From Scolanthus callimorphus (Eukaryota > Cnidaria > Anthozoa > Actiniaria > Edwardsiidae), in the NCBI GenBank assembly GCA_033964015.1, contig CM066913.1, positions 10,410,953-10,474,952 of the forward strand: a stretch of 64,000 bases of DNA, written 5' to 3'. A program made the translations under genes and the position numbers. The notes under the pieces were generated by a model, which saw only the letters and a program-made list of their open reading frames with translations, made no database searches and had not been told where the DNA came from. This document shows, piece by piece, positions 41,046 to 51,639 of this stretch (its first letter is position 1; each line of letters begins with the position of its first letter).

Positions 41046-41195
41046 GTGTGGTTCCAGAAATTATCCACCCCCCCTCCTGTCCATGGAAGGGATCAGAAAT
41101 TCCAGAGGGGTGGGGGTAGGGGAGTGGGTCCCTATTCAACACACTTCCATGGGGGTGGGGGGGGGGGGGGAGATGGATATTTTCTGGAACCACAC
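41046..41195. mobile_element. Foldback element with CCCCCC/GGGGGG core
   Basis: GTGTGGTTCCAGAAA and its inverted copy TTTCTGGAACCACAC bound a 150-bp segment whose interior carries TCCATGG-type and CCCCCC/GGGGGG pairs. Confidence 0.65.
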
Positions 41196-41362
41196 AATTA
41201 CCTGTTTTGTTCCCCAGCATGAAGCCACAAACATCCACTATCCTCAGCCTGGTCAACATTGCTACTGCACATTGCAGGCCAAATGTCTTCGGAAGGTGCC
41301 AAGCATCAGGAGAAGCCCACCACCCTGGTGATAAAACACACAACATGGCTCTATAAACAGAA

Positions 41363-41420
41363 TAACTACTGGAAAAGGATAAAAGACATTTTAATGTCTT
41401 TTATCCTTTTCCAGTAGTTA
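41363..41420. repeat. Perfect 28-bp inverted repeat with 2-base centre
   Basis: TAACTACTGGAAAAGGATAA plus 8 further bases pair exactly with 41393-41420, leaving only TT between the arms. It would form a cruciform or, if transcribed, a 28-bp hairpin. Confidence 0.9.
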
Positions 41421-42737
41421 AAAGGAATTGATGCTAAATGTAGTCAGAGGATCTCCTTTAGTGGTAACATTAATAAAAGTATCTAAATACAGCAGCTTTG
41501 TTTCCTCTTTGTGTTCTCTAGTGAAACTGTTCTGAGGACTCCGTGTAGCCCCCTGGCCAATGTTATGTTATGACATATATGATATGTTATGACACCATTA
41601 AAAATGTCACCATTCATTTATACAAAAGCAGTCCTTGCCTGTAACAAAGACGTAGCTCAGTTGTAACAGGTTGATAGATTATAATTACAAGAGCTTATTG
41701 AATCCAGAAATTATGGTACCTTTAATGTATGCTTAGGTACAGTTATACTAGCTATAGGATGCTTTTGAGTTGGCAAACTGCAGAATATCCCACCCATCAC
41801 TTGTATTTTCTGGTATACACACATTAGCCTTTAGGCAAGAGACAAGAGTTATATTCTGTAGTATGCCACTCCAAAATATTGTATAACTACATGTATTTTA
41901 TACCATGCTACAGAAAATTAAAGGCAATGTTTTTTTAACATAAACACAGTGCATGATGGGAAGGTTGAGTAGAATACTGTTGTTTATATCCCAGTGATCA
42001 ATTTTAATGTGAGCTCATTGGTATAATCACATGGTGAATTTTCACATGACAGATATCAGACGATATTGTCCATCGGAAGTGATATCCATCCTGAGAGAAA
42101 TGTTTTAAGCAAAAACTGGATTTTTTGTTTAAAAAATATGGAAAACAAGCAACAAGGTTTTTGTCTAAGAATGTTGATGAAATACGGAAATTGGTGACTG
42201 AGGCAACACCTGAAAACACAAAAAGTAAACTAAATATGCGGGAACGTTTTCAATGATAAGAAAGTGAAGTTGCTGGGATCTAAAATAAATAAACCCCTTC
42301 TTGGCTTGCTGCAATATCGGCGGACATAACGCTTCACTTCTCAGTCAACTGTTTATTTTTCGTACCATTTCTCATTTTTGGACATTATCCGCCAATATTA
42401 CAGCCACTAGAGGGGTTGACTTAGTAAATATACAATGCAATTCCTGCATTCTGTTCTGTTGACTTTCTTGCTATTGTAAGGTTAATGTCACTCCATGTTA
42501 TGGTTAAGTTTGGGAGAGGGTGTGATCAATTTACTGAATAGATTGTTGTACCTATACATGAGGCCCTTGTCAGAAATGAAACGTTAGCTTAGTTTACAGA
42601 AGAGAAATTCCTAATTGCCTCTACTGTGTAATGTCTTTTTGTCGCAGATGTACTCCATGAAAAAAATGGCTATTACAATAGGCCACAATGTCACAAATCT
42701 CAAGGACCTCTCTTGAATTAATCAATTAAACTGCACA

Positions 42738-43204
42738 TTATTGTATGTAGAATGCAACAGCTGTTACAATAACAGATGAAGCCGCCAAAGTTGACAAGGT
42801 TGTGCGTAATGCATGGTACCATGCAGGAAAGCAAGTAATGCTAAGATCCCTTGACAGAGCATAGAGAAGCCCAAGAAACAATGTAATCAGTCCATGCTCT
42901 GGCTTCATAAGAAATGCTGACCAGGCTACCAAGGAGTAACGCTGTACCCTAAGGTACTCCAGTCCAGTTTGAGGTCGCTCTTCTCTGGAAGTGCATATCC
43001 CCAGTGTATTGCCCCAATAAAGGTCAATATACACGCACCATACGCACACTGGGCATGCATGATGGTGTCTAAGTAAGATGGGGCTACCAAAGATAGCGTT
43101 GCCAACCCTGCAAATGGTATGGCACCAGCTAACCCAAGCCATAACGCTGGAGAAGGGGAAGATTTCAAGTTGTCAATATAATTTCCCTTGGATTCATTGC
43201 TCAT
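42738..43204 (-). CDS. TMEM69: TMEM69-like (DUF3429) membrane protein, main exon with one frameshift
   Basis: The sequence PALWLGLAGAIPFAGLATLS, AYGACILTFIGAIHWGYALP, SLVAWSAFLM and PAWYHALRTTLSTLAASSVI fits the multi-pass TMEM69/DUF3429 family (LGLAG.IPF, YG..IL.F.G...WG.ALP signatures). About four membrane segments are visible. The frame shifts once near 42933, inside a CC pair in GTTACTCCTTGG; one extra C gives VTPLVAW and an open frame of 155 residues. An in-frame TGA lies just above the ATG at 43204, so the N-terminus is either here or supplied by the exon at 45475-45618 through a later splice acceptor such as CCAAG before GGAAATTAT. The family's biochemical function is poorly known. Confidence 0.82.
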
Positions 43205-45474
43205 TCATCTGGCGAAAAGAACCTGATTTGCAAACCTTGGCTTCAATAAGCAGCTATATGCTGGCGATCTCCAACATAATCTTGGTGGGTAAGAAATCTA
43301 TGAACATTAAAACACCATACAGGGATGTCAACCCAAGGACTTTGATTTCATAAACTGTGGAGGGCAAAAAAAGTTTGTTTGCCCTCCAGTCAAGCTCAGT
43401 TGATTTACCCTTGGGAATCTAGAGGTCTAATCATAGGTTCGTAGCGAAATAAAAAGCACCAACTGTTCAGCTGCAAAATGGCCTATTTACTCTTTAAAGT
43501 TTAATATACAGTCCCTGTCAATTAATTATTACTCCTATCTCCCGGCAAAATTTTCCTGAATTGTCATATTATATTTACTGTATTTCTCCTGGTTTTCTTT
43601 CTTTCTTTATGAGCAGCTAATAAGATTACAGATCAGATACATTTCAACTTTTTTTTGCTCTCTCCAGTACAACCACGTGACAGACGAACTGCAAAAGGCC
43701 TATTATTGTAATGCACTAGTGAGTGGGAAGACCCACACCCCCCTAACCAGGGAATAGCGAGGGTTTAATTCGGTTTTAGATTGGTTAAGAAGCCAGGTCA
43801 TGTGGGGGATTAGTGGGTTTTAGATTGTGGTTGCTGCTACGACCGGGACTGAAGGCGGGGGCTGGGCCGGGATTCGCCAACGTTCCCGATTGGCACTTGG
43901 CTAAAGCGCCAGCAGGTTTTCGCTGTGAATGAAAACTTCACTTAATGTTCCACACAGTGTTTTATTGTTTCTAAGCCGCACCTACGTGATGCAAAGAAAT
44001 GGCGACCCTGGGGTGGGAGACACAAGTCGAGATTAGACATGGAAATGTGCCTCGCAATGGGGGAATTAGCAGGGCATTAGCAGGCTCGGAAATCTGATGC
44101 CCTGCTATTCCCGGGGTAGAGGGCTTTCCACTGACGCATAAATGAAACATTGATTGTGATATTAATTTCATACTAGCTGATGCCCGTGAAAAATTCACGG
44201 AGTGTAAGGGGAATGTATTTTACTTAAAGTGTTCTCTGTTTTAAAAAAACGGGGGGGAAATCACAATGGCCATATGGATGTGGGGAGGGGTTCATGATTT
44301 CCCCCTTCCATAAACTGCTGGATTTACATTACTAATAACCTCCCATCAGGATGAGTACCCCGTCCCACCATGCCGAAATAAATGAAGTGAGCCCAAAAGG
44401 AACTTTTTTTTGCACTGGTCTCCCTGATTGGTGCGACAAAATCACGCGTGTGTCCGTCTCTCAAATCGGTCAAAGAACCCGTGAAAATCGAAAGCGCAAT
44501 TTGACTTCGGAATTGTTTGTATGTTTATCATATCTCAGTGAGGGGATAGGAGAAAATGTTCAAGTAAAAATTTTTTAAGCTTTATCCCTCGCTTAAAAAT
44601 TGATTGAATTAGAACTTAGCCCACAGTGAATCTTTTCCAACAAAAACATGCCCACTGGAGGGATTTCCTCCTTCTCTTCAGGATTGTGTCCTTCGTTTTG
44701 CAATAGAGCCGTCAGGATTTATACTTAGAGATATTATTCGTGACTTTCACGGACTTTGTTTTGTAAATGTGTTATTTCGACTTAGCATGACTTAGCGCGT
44801 GCTCGGAGGGAAGCAAGGTAGTGTCTACGTTTGTTGAAACTTGAATGAAAATTTTTCTCAGCTCAAATCTTTCAAGTTAGAATTATCCCTGCACATTCCT
44901 GTAAGAGAACCATTTAGGTTTCAAGGTCTTTGGTGCTTTCGGCTGCGCGAACCGACAATCAGCGACAAAATTGTTGAGAATTTAATGTCTACAATCGTTA
45001 CACATCGCCACACTAAACACTGATGTGTTTCCATATAATAAAACGCTACCGTTCTCGTTAAAACCCCTCCCCCCAACTCAATGTTGTTTTGTCAAACGCG
45101 CTAGTGGTTGGGCTTCAACATTGAATAAGGGGGAGGGGGAATTAAAGCCAAGAAGACATCGCTTACGCAGTTGAAATGGAGAAAAGCATTTTGGAAGGAA
45201 AATTCTCAACTACTTTTGTCGCTGATTGGAGTTCTTTTTTAGTTTCTGTGGGAGATTTTCAACATGGCGGCGATGGCGGCTTTGTCCCTCGCTTAAGAAA
45301 TCGCTTGAATTAGAACATATCCCGAGGTGAATCTTTTCCAACAAAACACGCCCATGGTCCAGATTTCCACCTTCCCTTCGGGTTTGCGAACTTCTTTGGC
45401 GGCACAGCTTCAGGGCTGAGCGGAGCGAGTGTCGACACGATTTTCCTTACGGTATTAATATATAGATTACTTAC
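43205..45474. other. Probable TMEM69 intron
   Basis: No coding exon is recognised. Two diverged direct copies of one repeat occur at about 44575-44730 and 45275-45440; both start TATCCCTCGCTTAA or GTCCCTCGCTTAA and contain GAATCTTTTCCAACAAAA. Confidence 0.45.
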
Positions 45475-45618
45475 CGATTTTATGGTTGGAACATATGACA
45501 TATTAAGTGTAGACCGCTTATGTCGAAAAATGGTATACAAACGTAAAGAACTACCAGAAAACTCGAGGCTTTTACGCCCGTAAAATATTCGCAAGGAGGC
45601 TGCCATCTTGGATTCCAA
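45475..45618 (-). CDS. TMEM69: Probable first exon of TMEM69-like gene (presequence-like)
   Basis: A 48-codon exon from the ATG at 45618 ends in phase 0 at a perfect GTAAGT donor. The peptide (MESKMAASLRIFYGRKSLEF ... LRLYTIFRHKRSTLNM) is rich in Arg, Ser and Leu with little acid, like a mitochondrial presequence. It is on the same strand upstream of the TMEM69 exon. The join is inferred: the best-looking acceptor (CGCCAG before ATGAATGAG) gives stops in all frames, so a downstream acceptor or a base error must be assumed. Confidence 0.5.
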
Positions 45619-45962
45619 CTAAAGGTGACACCGCTGCCAAAGTCATGCAGGCTCACATTTTAGAACGCAGAGATCACCACCATAATTAATGATAACTCTC
45701 ATCGTTGATGTGGATAATCTATTGTAATTAAGTAGTGTTTCTTGCTTGTTTTGAGAAAAACGTTAAAATATTAATATTTTCATCTTTTTACAAAAAAGAA
45801 TTGTTGGATAAGCACCACTCTCTCACGGCCACAGGTAACCCAAATCATTGCATCATTCGCCGCAAGCGAATGGAGGTTGTTTCTGTGTTTCTGGTATTGT
45901 CGATTTCTTTTTTCATGTCATTCTAAAACAGAGGACAAAAGTCACTGCTTGCAAAACAGAAT
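45619..45962. promoter_or_regulatory. Probable bidirectional promoter, TMEM69 / RTCA-like
   Basis: Only 344 bp separate two divergent start codons, each opening an exon with a strong donor. No TATA box stands out. Such compact divergent pairs usually share a housekeeping promoter. Confidence 0.5.
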
Positions 45963-46016
45963 ATGACCGAAGAAAGACCGGAGGCGATTCAAATTGATGG
46001 GAGCTTGATGGAAGGA
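45963..46016 (+). CDS. RTCA: First coding exon of RNA 3'-terminal phosphate cyclase
   Basis: The exon reads MTEERPEAIQIDGSLMEG and stops at a GTGAGT donor in phase 0. RTCA proteins begin with a short leader followed by (V/I)DGS(I/L)MEGGGQILR, and the donor falls inside that motif, so the next exon should start GQILR or GGQILR. RTCA converts RNA 3'-phosphates to 2',3'-cyclic phosphates in the nucleus. I could not find exon 2 before 50 kb, where the intron would be filled by a foldback transposon. Only 18 residues support the call, but their pattern is distinctive. Confidence 0.65.
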
Positions 46017-46604
46017 GTGAGTACATTTAGAGCCTAAATAAATCGTTCAGGTTTCGTGGATATTTCTGTTATTTTTATTTTCCAAAATGAGTTAAGCTTA
46101 CCTTAACTTATCTTTGCATGAATATGACTCTTTATGAGATTGTTTTACACCACCGTTTAATAATGTAAGTAATTATTTCACCGGTTTTTCAACCGCAACG
46201 CGGGAGCAAAACCGTTTCTTTTTTAACAAAGCACAAAGCCGATTTTTCAGGCTTGGTATGAGAAAGGGGTACAATTTCGGCTTTGGTATAAGAGAGGGGT
46301 ACCTTTTTTGCTTTAAAATTGGTATAAAGAAGGGTAAGGGGTCCAGAATCTGGGCCGAACATCTCCGTACGAAAGTTTTGGGAGTACCCCCCCCCCCCCC
46401 CCCCCCCGACAGTATGTTTTAAAAATGCATGGTGTCAACTCAATAGCGGTATTCACAATAGAGGATTGAAAACTCGCCATGATGGGTTTTTTGTCTGAAG
46501 AGTTTACCGTCTAATATGAATTCAGACGATTTCCGTAAAAAAACGGTCTGTGTTTTGTTCGCGTCTTTTATTTTATGAATTGGAGGGCTTGCACTATTTC
46601 AAGA

Positions 46605-46876
46605 TGCAAGATGCAAAGATGCAGAGATGCAAAGATGCAAAGATGCAGAGATGCACTATTTCAAGATGCAGAGATGCACTATTTCAAGATGCAAGATGCA
46701 AAGATGCAGAGATGCAAAGATGCAGAGATGCAGAGATGCAAAGATGCAGAGATGCAAAGATGCAAAGATGCAAAGATGCAAAGATGCAAAGATGCAAAGA
46801 TGCAAAGATGCAAAGATGCAAAGATGCAAAGATGCAAAGATGCAGAGATGCAAAGATGCAGAGATGCAGAGATGCA
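46605..46876 (+). repeat. AGATGCA(A/G) minisatellite
   Basis: Units AGATGCAA and AGATGCAG alternate over about 270 bp, with the terminal word CACTATTTCAAGATGCA re-used at 46651-46690. The inverted right array at 48462-48565 is shorter, so the two arms have changed length independently. Confidence 0.92.
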
Positions 46877-47416
46877 AGGGTATCAAATTACAGCATTAGT
46901 GAAAATTCCTAATACAGTGTTGAGATAAAATACATTATTGGCGGTTGTACGCGGGAGCGGAGTATGAATTTATTTAGCAATTTCGCATTATTATACCAAT
47001 TTTAGAAGCTTCAGAATGAAAACAAAAATACATAGAACTCAATTGCCCATAACCTTTCTTTTACCTTGAGCTCTCCAAGATAATATATTGAACTCATATC
47101 ATAATTCAAGCGGAAAGAGCGAGCCAAAAAAACAACGAGAATAGGTCACTTGAACCAGTTGGCGTTTCTACCAAGAAACAAAAATTCGTTCTGTAAAATG
47201 TAGCAGCCAGCTAAAAAGGGAAACTTAAACACACCTCGGTGGGGGGGGGGGGGCGTAGGGTTTTTCGAGCTTGTCATAAACAGCGTCGTATACCTTTTCC
47301 GGATTTACCGGCGGTTTTCGAGTTTTTTTTTTTTTTTTTTTGTCGTAAACGCGGTTTTATTTTTAAAATTTTATCAAGTCATACGTTACGCAGAAAGCAT
47401 CCATTTTCCGCGTTTT

Positions 47417-48258
47417 ATGTATCAGTCAATTCCAGCGGTGACCATGCCCCCCCCCCCCCCCCCCCCCCCCCGGGCTTTTGGTCATTTCTAAAAATAAAAC
47501 TAAAAATTCCCCGCCCCCTGGCTAGCAAAAGTGCAAAATACCCCACGGCGGGGAACACAAAACGCGGAAAAATGCCCCACCCCCGGGACGAGAAAAAGAC
47601 GGTAATTCTGCGTGACAAAGCTTCACAACAAAAACTTCAACTCCATTTATACTGTCCGAGCATTTACAATTCGTTTTTAAATGTACTTTAGTTTTCTCGT
47701 CTTTGAACGAGTTCTCATTTCACTGAAAGTGAGACAAAATATAAACAATAAATAAAGAAGTGACATTCCTAGGCCATTCGCGGTTGTAGCCATTTAGCTG
47801 CATCTCTCAATGCGAAATTTACCTTTATTCTATTTGCAGAGCAACTATTTCGCAGTTATGTTACTTGACTTTTTGCGAAATTGGAACTCTGTTTATAGTG
47901 TCAATGGCATTTTTATGTTTTTCCACTGAGACGAAATTGCGAAATCTGTTTCTTCTCTATAGAAGACGTTAACTGTGAATGTGCAAATGTGTCAGTCTCC
48001 AAACGTGGTGTATACGGGCCATGCTCTGCATTACATTTTATGTGGCGTTATTTTCTGTAACTGGGTTGTAGTTCGCAAAACCTGACGCGCTTGAGATGAG
48101 AAAACCAAAATTCCCCAACCCCCTCCCCCGGGGAAAAACAATTCCCGACCCCGGGGCCAGCAAAATTTTCAAAATTCCCCACCCCAGGGAAGGCACTGGT
48201 GTGCAAATGCCTCACGGTGTCCGGGGGGGATGGTCACCGCTGGAATTGACTGATACAT
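47417..48258. mobile_element. Nested inverted-repeat element with poly-C
   Basis: ATGTATCAGTCAATTCCAGC and GGTGACCAT on the left are inverted on the right, ending GACTGATACAT. The interior starts with a run of 25 C (47447-47471) and holds repeated CCCCGGG and AAAATTCCCC words. It lies wholly within the AGATGCA foldback element. Confidence 0.65.
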
Positions 48259-48748
48259 TAGTCATAAATAGGGCCAGGTTAAGTTCTATGTAGTTTTGTT
48301 TTCATCGTGAAGCTTCTAAAATTGGTATAACAATGCGAAATTGCGAGATAAATCGATACTTGGCTCACGCGTACAACCGCCAATAATGTATTTATTATGA
48401 CACATTGCGGCTGTCAACACTGTATTAGGAATTTTCACTAATGCTGTAATTTGATACCCTTGCATCTCTGCATCTTCGCATCTTTGCATCTCTGCATCTC
48501 TGCATCTCTGCATCTTTGCATCTCTGCATCTTTGCATCTTTGCATCTCTGCATTTTTGCATCTTGCATCTTGAAATAGTGCAAGCCGATCTTTAGGCGTC
48601 TGGAAGTTGGAGAAGACGATTTCCTCGGAATGCCTCTCGTCCTGTCCGGGCAAATGATACCTTGGAACACAAAACCGTGGAGAAGCAGGCGGCTTAGAAA
48701 AACATTATATAGGGACGATGCTGGTACCACCCAGAGCGCCTAACATCC

Positions 48749-48888
48749 GGGTCATCTCCAGTGTAAGAACCATTCCCTGAGGACACCTTTGTGTTTAGTT
48801 GCTATTTAATCATGATTGGTTCAGCCTTCGTTCTACGAAACAAAGAAAGCTTTGTGACGCAGCTGGTGAGTTCTTACACTGGAGATGA
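48749..48888. mobile_element. 140-bp MITE with 11-bp target duplication
   Basis: Ends TCATCTCCAGTGTAAGAAC and GTTCTTACACTGGAGATGA are inverted copies. The 11-mer GCCTAACATCC flanks the element at 48738-48748 and 48889-48899. The long duplication suggests a Mutator-like mechanism. Confidence 0.78.
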
Positions 48889-50166
48889 GCCTAACATCCC
48901 CAACGTCTATTCATCTCATTCTTGATAGAACAACTTATCTCCCCGCTGGAATACTGGAGCTTCATGGCGCCAATCAGTTTACTGTTCCCCATGTACGTGA
49001 AGTGGTAGATTTGCACGACCTTCGAAACACACGGGAACATGGGGGTGGTTGATTTGGGTCCATTTGGCCTGGACTAGAAATGAAGAACAGAAAAGGGAAT
49101 ACATTTGATTTTGACTACAGCTCACTCAGTAACTCTTGACTCGAATTGGCTTCTTGGAAACTTTTTCCAGTAGATATCTATTTAATCATAGCGTCACAAA
49201 ATCGGGTTTCTCCTTGAAAATACAAGATGTTTTCAATTCTTGGATTGCAATAATTCCTATGCAAATAATATAACAAAGCAAGGCGGCCATATTGATGCAA
49301 GAACAAAAGCGGTAGACGGACCTTCTTTTGGTTTCCGCACCAACATGGCCGCCATTGATGTCACATACAAAAACGTTTCAAGGAACCTATTAGTTTAATC
49401 CGCGAGCTGGCTTTCAGCAGTTTCACTCATTATCCATTTCATTCATTATACATTACCCAGGGCATCAATATGCCATGAAGTTGGAAGAGAAGACACTGCG
49501 TCGCAAGTTGCTATAGAAGAGCAATACTAGGGCCAGTGCATAAATTCGCAAAGCATTGCTAGCAAATATACAATTGAACACAAAAACCTACTGGTGTATT
49601 AAGAAAGATCAATGCAGCCATTTTTTTGCGCAACATCTTCGAGGAAGCAGCAGTAAACCAACTGATCGGCTTTCTCGACTCCTCAAATAATCAGTGTATA
49701 AAACTTTCTGCCAGATGGTATTAGCCACAAGAATAGCTTAGTTCACGTCCAGTTTATTTGCAATAAAAAAGCATAAATATTCAGCCGCCGCGTCTAAAGT
49801 CAGGCTTCATGAAAATGCAGTTTTCAGTATAGTTAGTTTCGGCGTTCAAACGTACAATCCCCGGACAATCATAGAACACAAGTCAGAAATTCACATCAAT
49901 CTCGTTTTATTTTAATATTTTGATTATTTACAAGTATCATTTTCTTTTGATATCTCTCGCGATATATACAAGCAATTAATTGTCCTAGCAAGAAAATGCA
50001 ATTCAAAATCATGCAAGGCAAATAAATTGTCAGTCTTCATATTGTCTTTCCTGAATTCTGTTTGGGTACTCAGAATTCTATTGTAATATTTTTGTATTCT
50101 CAAAACTGTCCCGTTATATTCTATACAATACCTAATTCATCTCCTATTCCCAAGAGACTAATTATT

Positions 50167-51494
50167 TTACCACGGTCTCCAAACCGCCTCACTAGACGTG
50201 CTTTCTGACGGTTCTTGCTTAATTGCTTTGATTGTTGGAACTTCGGGTTCTTGAGGTAAAGCGCAGTAGGATACTGGATAATGCACAGAATTTGGCGCGA
50301 AGAAAACTGCTTGACTCGTAGGCGGCGAGGGGGTGGAGTGGGGAGACCGTACTGAACAGGACTGTACCCAGCAGCCATTGCACACCGTCCATTAACACAT
50401 CCAATGCAAACCGGTGGAGGGGCGTATCGCGAGGGAACCATTGCCCGGTCCTCTAAAGATCGCTCAGCAATTATTTGGTCCCTCTTCATGAGTGCTTCTC
50501 TCTCCAGTTTCTCGCTCATTTCCATAGGAGCGCCTGAAAGTAGATAGAATAAAAATAGTTTTAGAACAGTAATAGTATAATGCAGTATAGGCATTAGTCA
50601 TGATTTGCTTACGTGCCTAACAAAAAGCAGGAAACTATGGTATTTTTTGTGAAAGTAATTTTAAAGTTCCTGCGCACAAGATCTAGAATGCAAGCCGTGG
50701 AGTAATGGTATGCGAACATTAAACGCGCCTAATTTTGTAACATCGTAACTTCAAAATCAACTTTCCCTTTGCTAAGTTTCGAGAAAAAGCGCATTTCCAT
50801 TTTGTGTAGGTTATAATTACATTGATTTGTTTGAACATGCAACGGTCACTCTCTCATCCAAGGAAGAAGCTAACAAAGTTGCCCAAAGTTTTCTTGGTGA
50901 AAAACCATAAGCATAGACGCCCACGACGAATTTGCGTCGTAACGCAAAAATCACGAACGGCGAATCTAGTCTTACCTATCAATCGATGCCTGAGGAAATT
51001 CACCGTCAAATCGAGGATTTCTGCTTTGTCCAACCGCTCACGGCTTTTGTCCATGTAAACTTCTGGGTTCTGTAGGTAGAATAAAAAATAAAGTAAGAAT
51101 AAGGAATATTTTGACTGTGATATTCCTAGCGCGTACACTGAGAGATGTTGTTCGCGAAGGTAAAAGTTGTGCGCCGGTTTGGGTTTGTAGCGAATTCCTT
51201 TGCCAGTAATTGAATTTGAATGAAAACTTACATCATGATAAAGTGAAGAGAGGACGAGATTTTTCAGTTCGTTTAGGCTGTGGTTGATGCGAGCTCGTCT
51301 TTGCCGTTCGAGAATGTGCTTGCTTGCTTTACCGGGCTGTTAATAAATGGGAAACTAAAAGTTAGACATGAGCATATAAGTTCATAACATGAGCCGCTTA
51401 TAACGCACATTCTCAAAGATGCGACCGATTTCTCAAAAAGAAATCAATAGAAATATACCTGGCGTTGTTGAGTTTTAAGACATTTGTCAGCCAT
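50167..51494 (-). CDS. HES: HES-like bHLH transcriptional repressor with WRPW tail (4 exons)
   Basis: Hairy/Enhancer-of-split type bHLH protein. Exons: 51494-51459, 51336-51232, 51069-50976, 50533-50167; phases match. The bHLH spans exons 2-3 (SKHILERQRRARINHSLNEL, NPEVYMDKSRERLDKAEILD). The protein ends EAVWRPW, the Groucho-binding motif. To reach it, one extra C is needed in the C5 run near 50330, giving 200 residues. The usual Pro of the HES basic region is His here, and I see no clear Orange domain. The first exon encodes MADKCLKTQQRQ and has a TATA box about 135 bp upstream. HES proteins bind N- or E-box DNA and repress neurogenic genes, usually under Notch control; Notch response here is not shown by the sequence. 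Confidence 0.88.
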
Positions 51495-51626
51495 TGCAGC
51501 AGCTTCTTGTTTCGTAACAGGTGAAATAATTTTGGTTATAAAGAACGTGGAGTTCAAATTCCTTCGCAGAGTGTAGCTTGCTCAAGAGTAGGCGAGTTTA
51601 TGAACAACCGACACTGCATTGTCCCG

Positions 51627-51633
51627 TTTTATA
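51627..51633 (-). promoter_or_regulatory. TATA box of the HES-like gene
   Basis: TATAAAA on the minus strand, in GGAGTATAAAACGGGAC, about 133 bases upstream of the ATG. It predicts transcription starting near 51600 with a leader of about 100 bases. Confidence 0.65.
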
Positions 51634-51639
51634 CTCCCC

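Larger units (their letters stand above)
40181..42737. other. Intergenic region downstream of the LINE
   Basis: Contains a partial copy of the CACGGTG palindromic MITE (40631-40712), an inverted-repeat element (41046-41195) and a perfect hairpin (41363-41420). The frame at 40730-41005 (91 codons) has no recognised relation. Nothing else is supported. Confidence 0.5.
46586..48586. mobile_element. 2-kb foldback transposon with AGATGCA minisatellite ends
   Basis: Both ends read GGCTTGCACTATTTCAAGAT inverted, then an AGATGCA/AGATGCAA array (46605-46876 left, 48462-48565 right), then further inverted similarity to about 47040 and 48265 (GGGTATCAAATTACAGCATT, ATTATTGGCGGTTGTACGCG). No transposase is present. 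No exact target duplication is visible at the ends I chose. The frames reading CKDAKMQRCKDAKMQ are artefacts of the array. Confidence 0.75.
46017..50166. other. Region downstream of RTCA exon 1
   Basis: Dominated by the foldback element at 46586-48586 and a 140-bp MITE at 48749-48888. 46253-46340 holds three GGTAT(A/G)A(G/A)A-AGGGGTA units, followed by a run of 21 C (46387-46407). 48900-50100 shows nothing coding. Confidence 0.45.

Noticed and set aside
46550..46928. Cys/Lys/Asp-rich repeat proteins (QRCKDAKM)
   Set aside because: Translation of the AGATGCA array, equally open in three frames and within a transposon arm.
47239..47691. 150-codon frame spanning the poly-C tract
   Set aside because: It runs through G, T and C homopolymers (giving FFFFFF and PPPPPP) inside a nested repeat; length depends on uncertain run lengths.
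46605..48565. Possible CRISPR-like or piRNA-like array
   Set aside because: Units are contiguous with no unique spacers, and the two arrays are inverted ends of one element in an animal genome.
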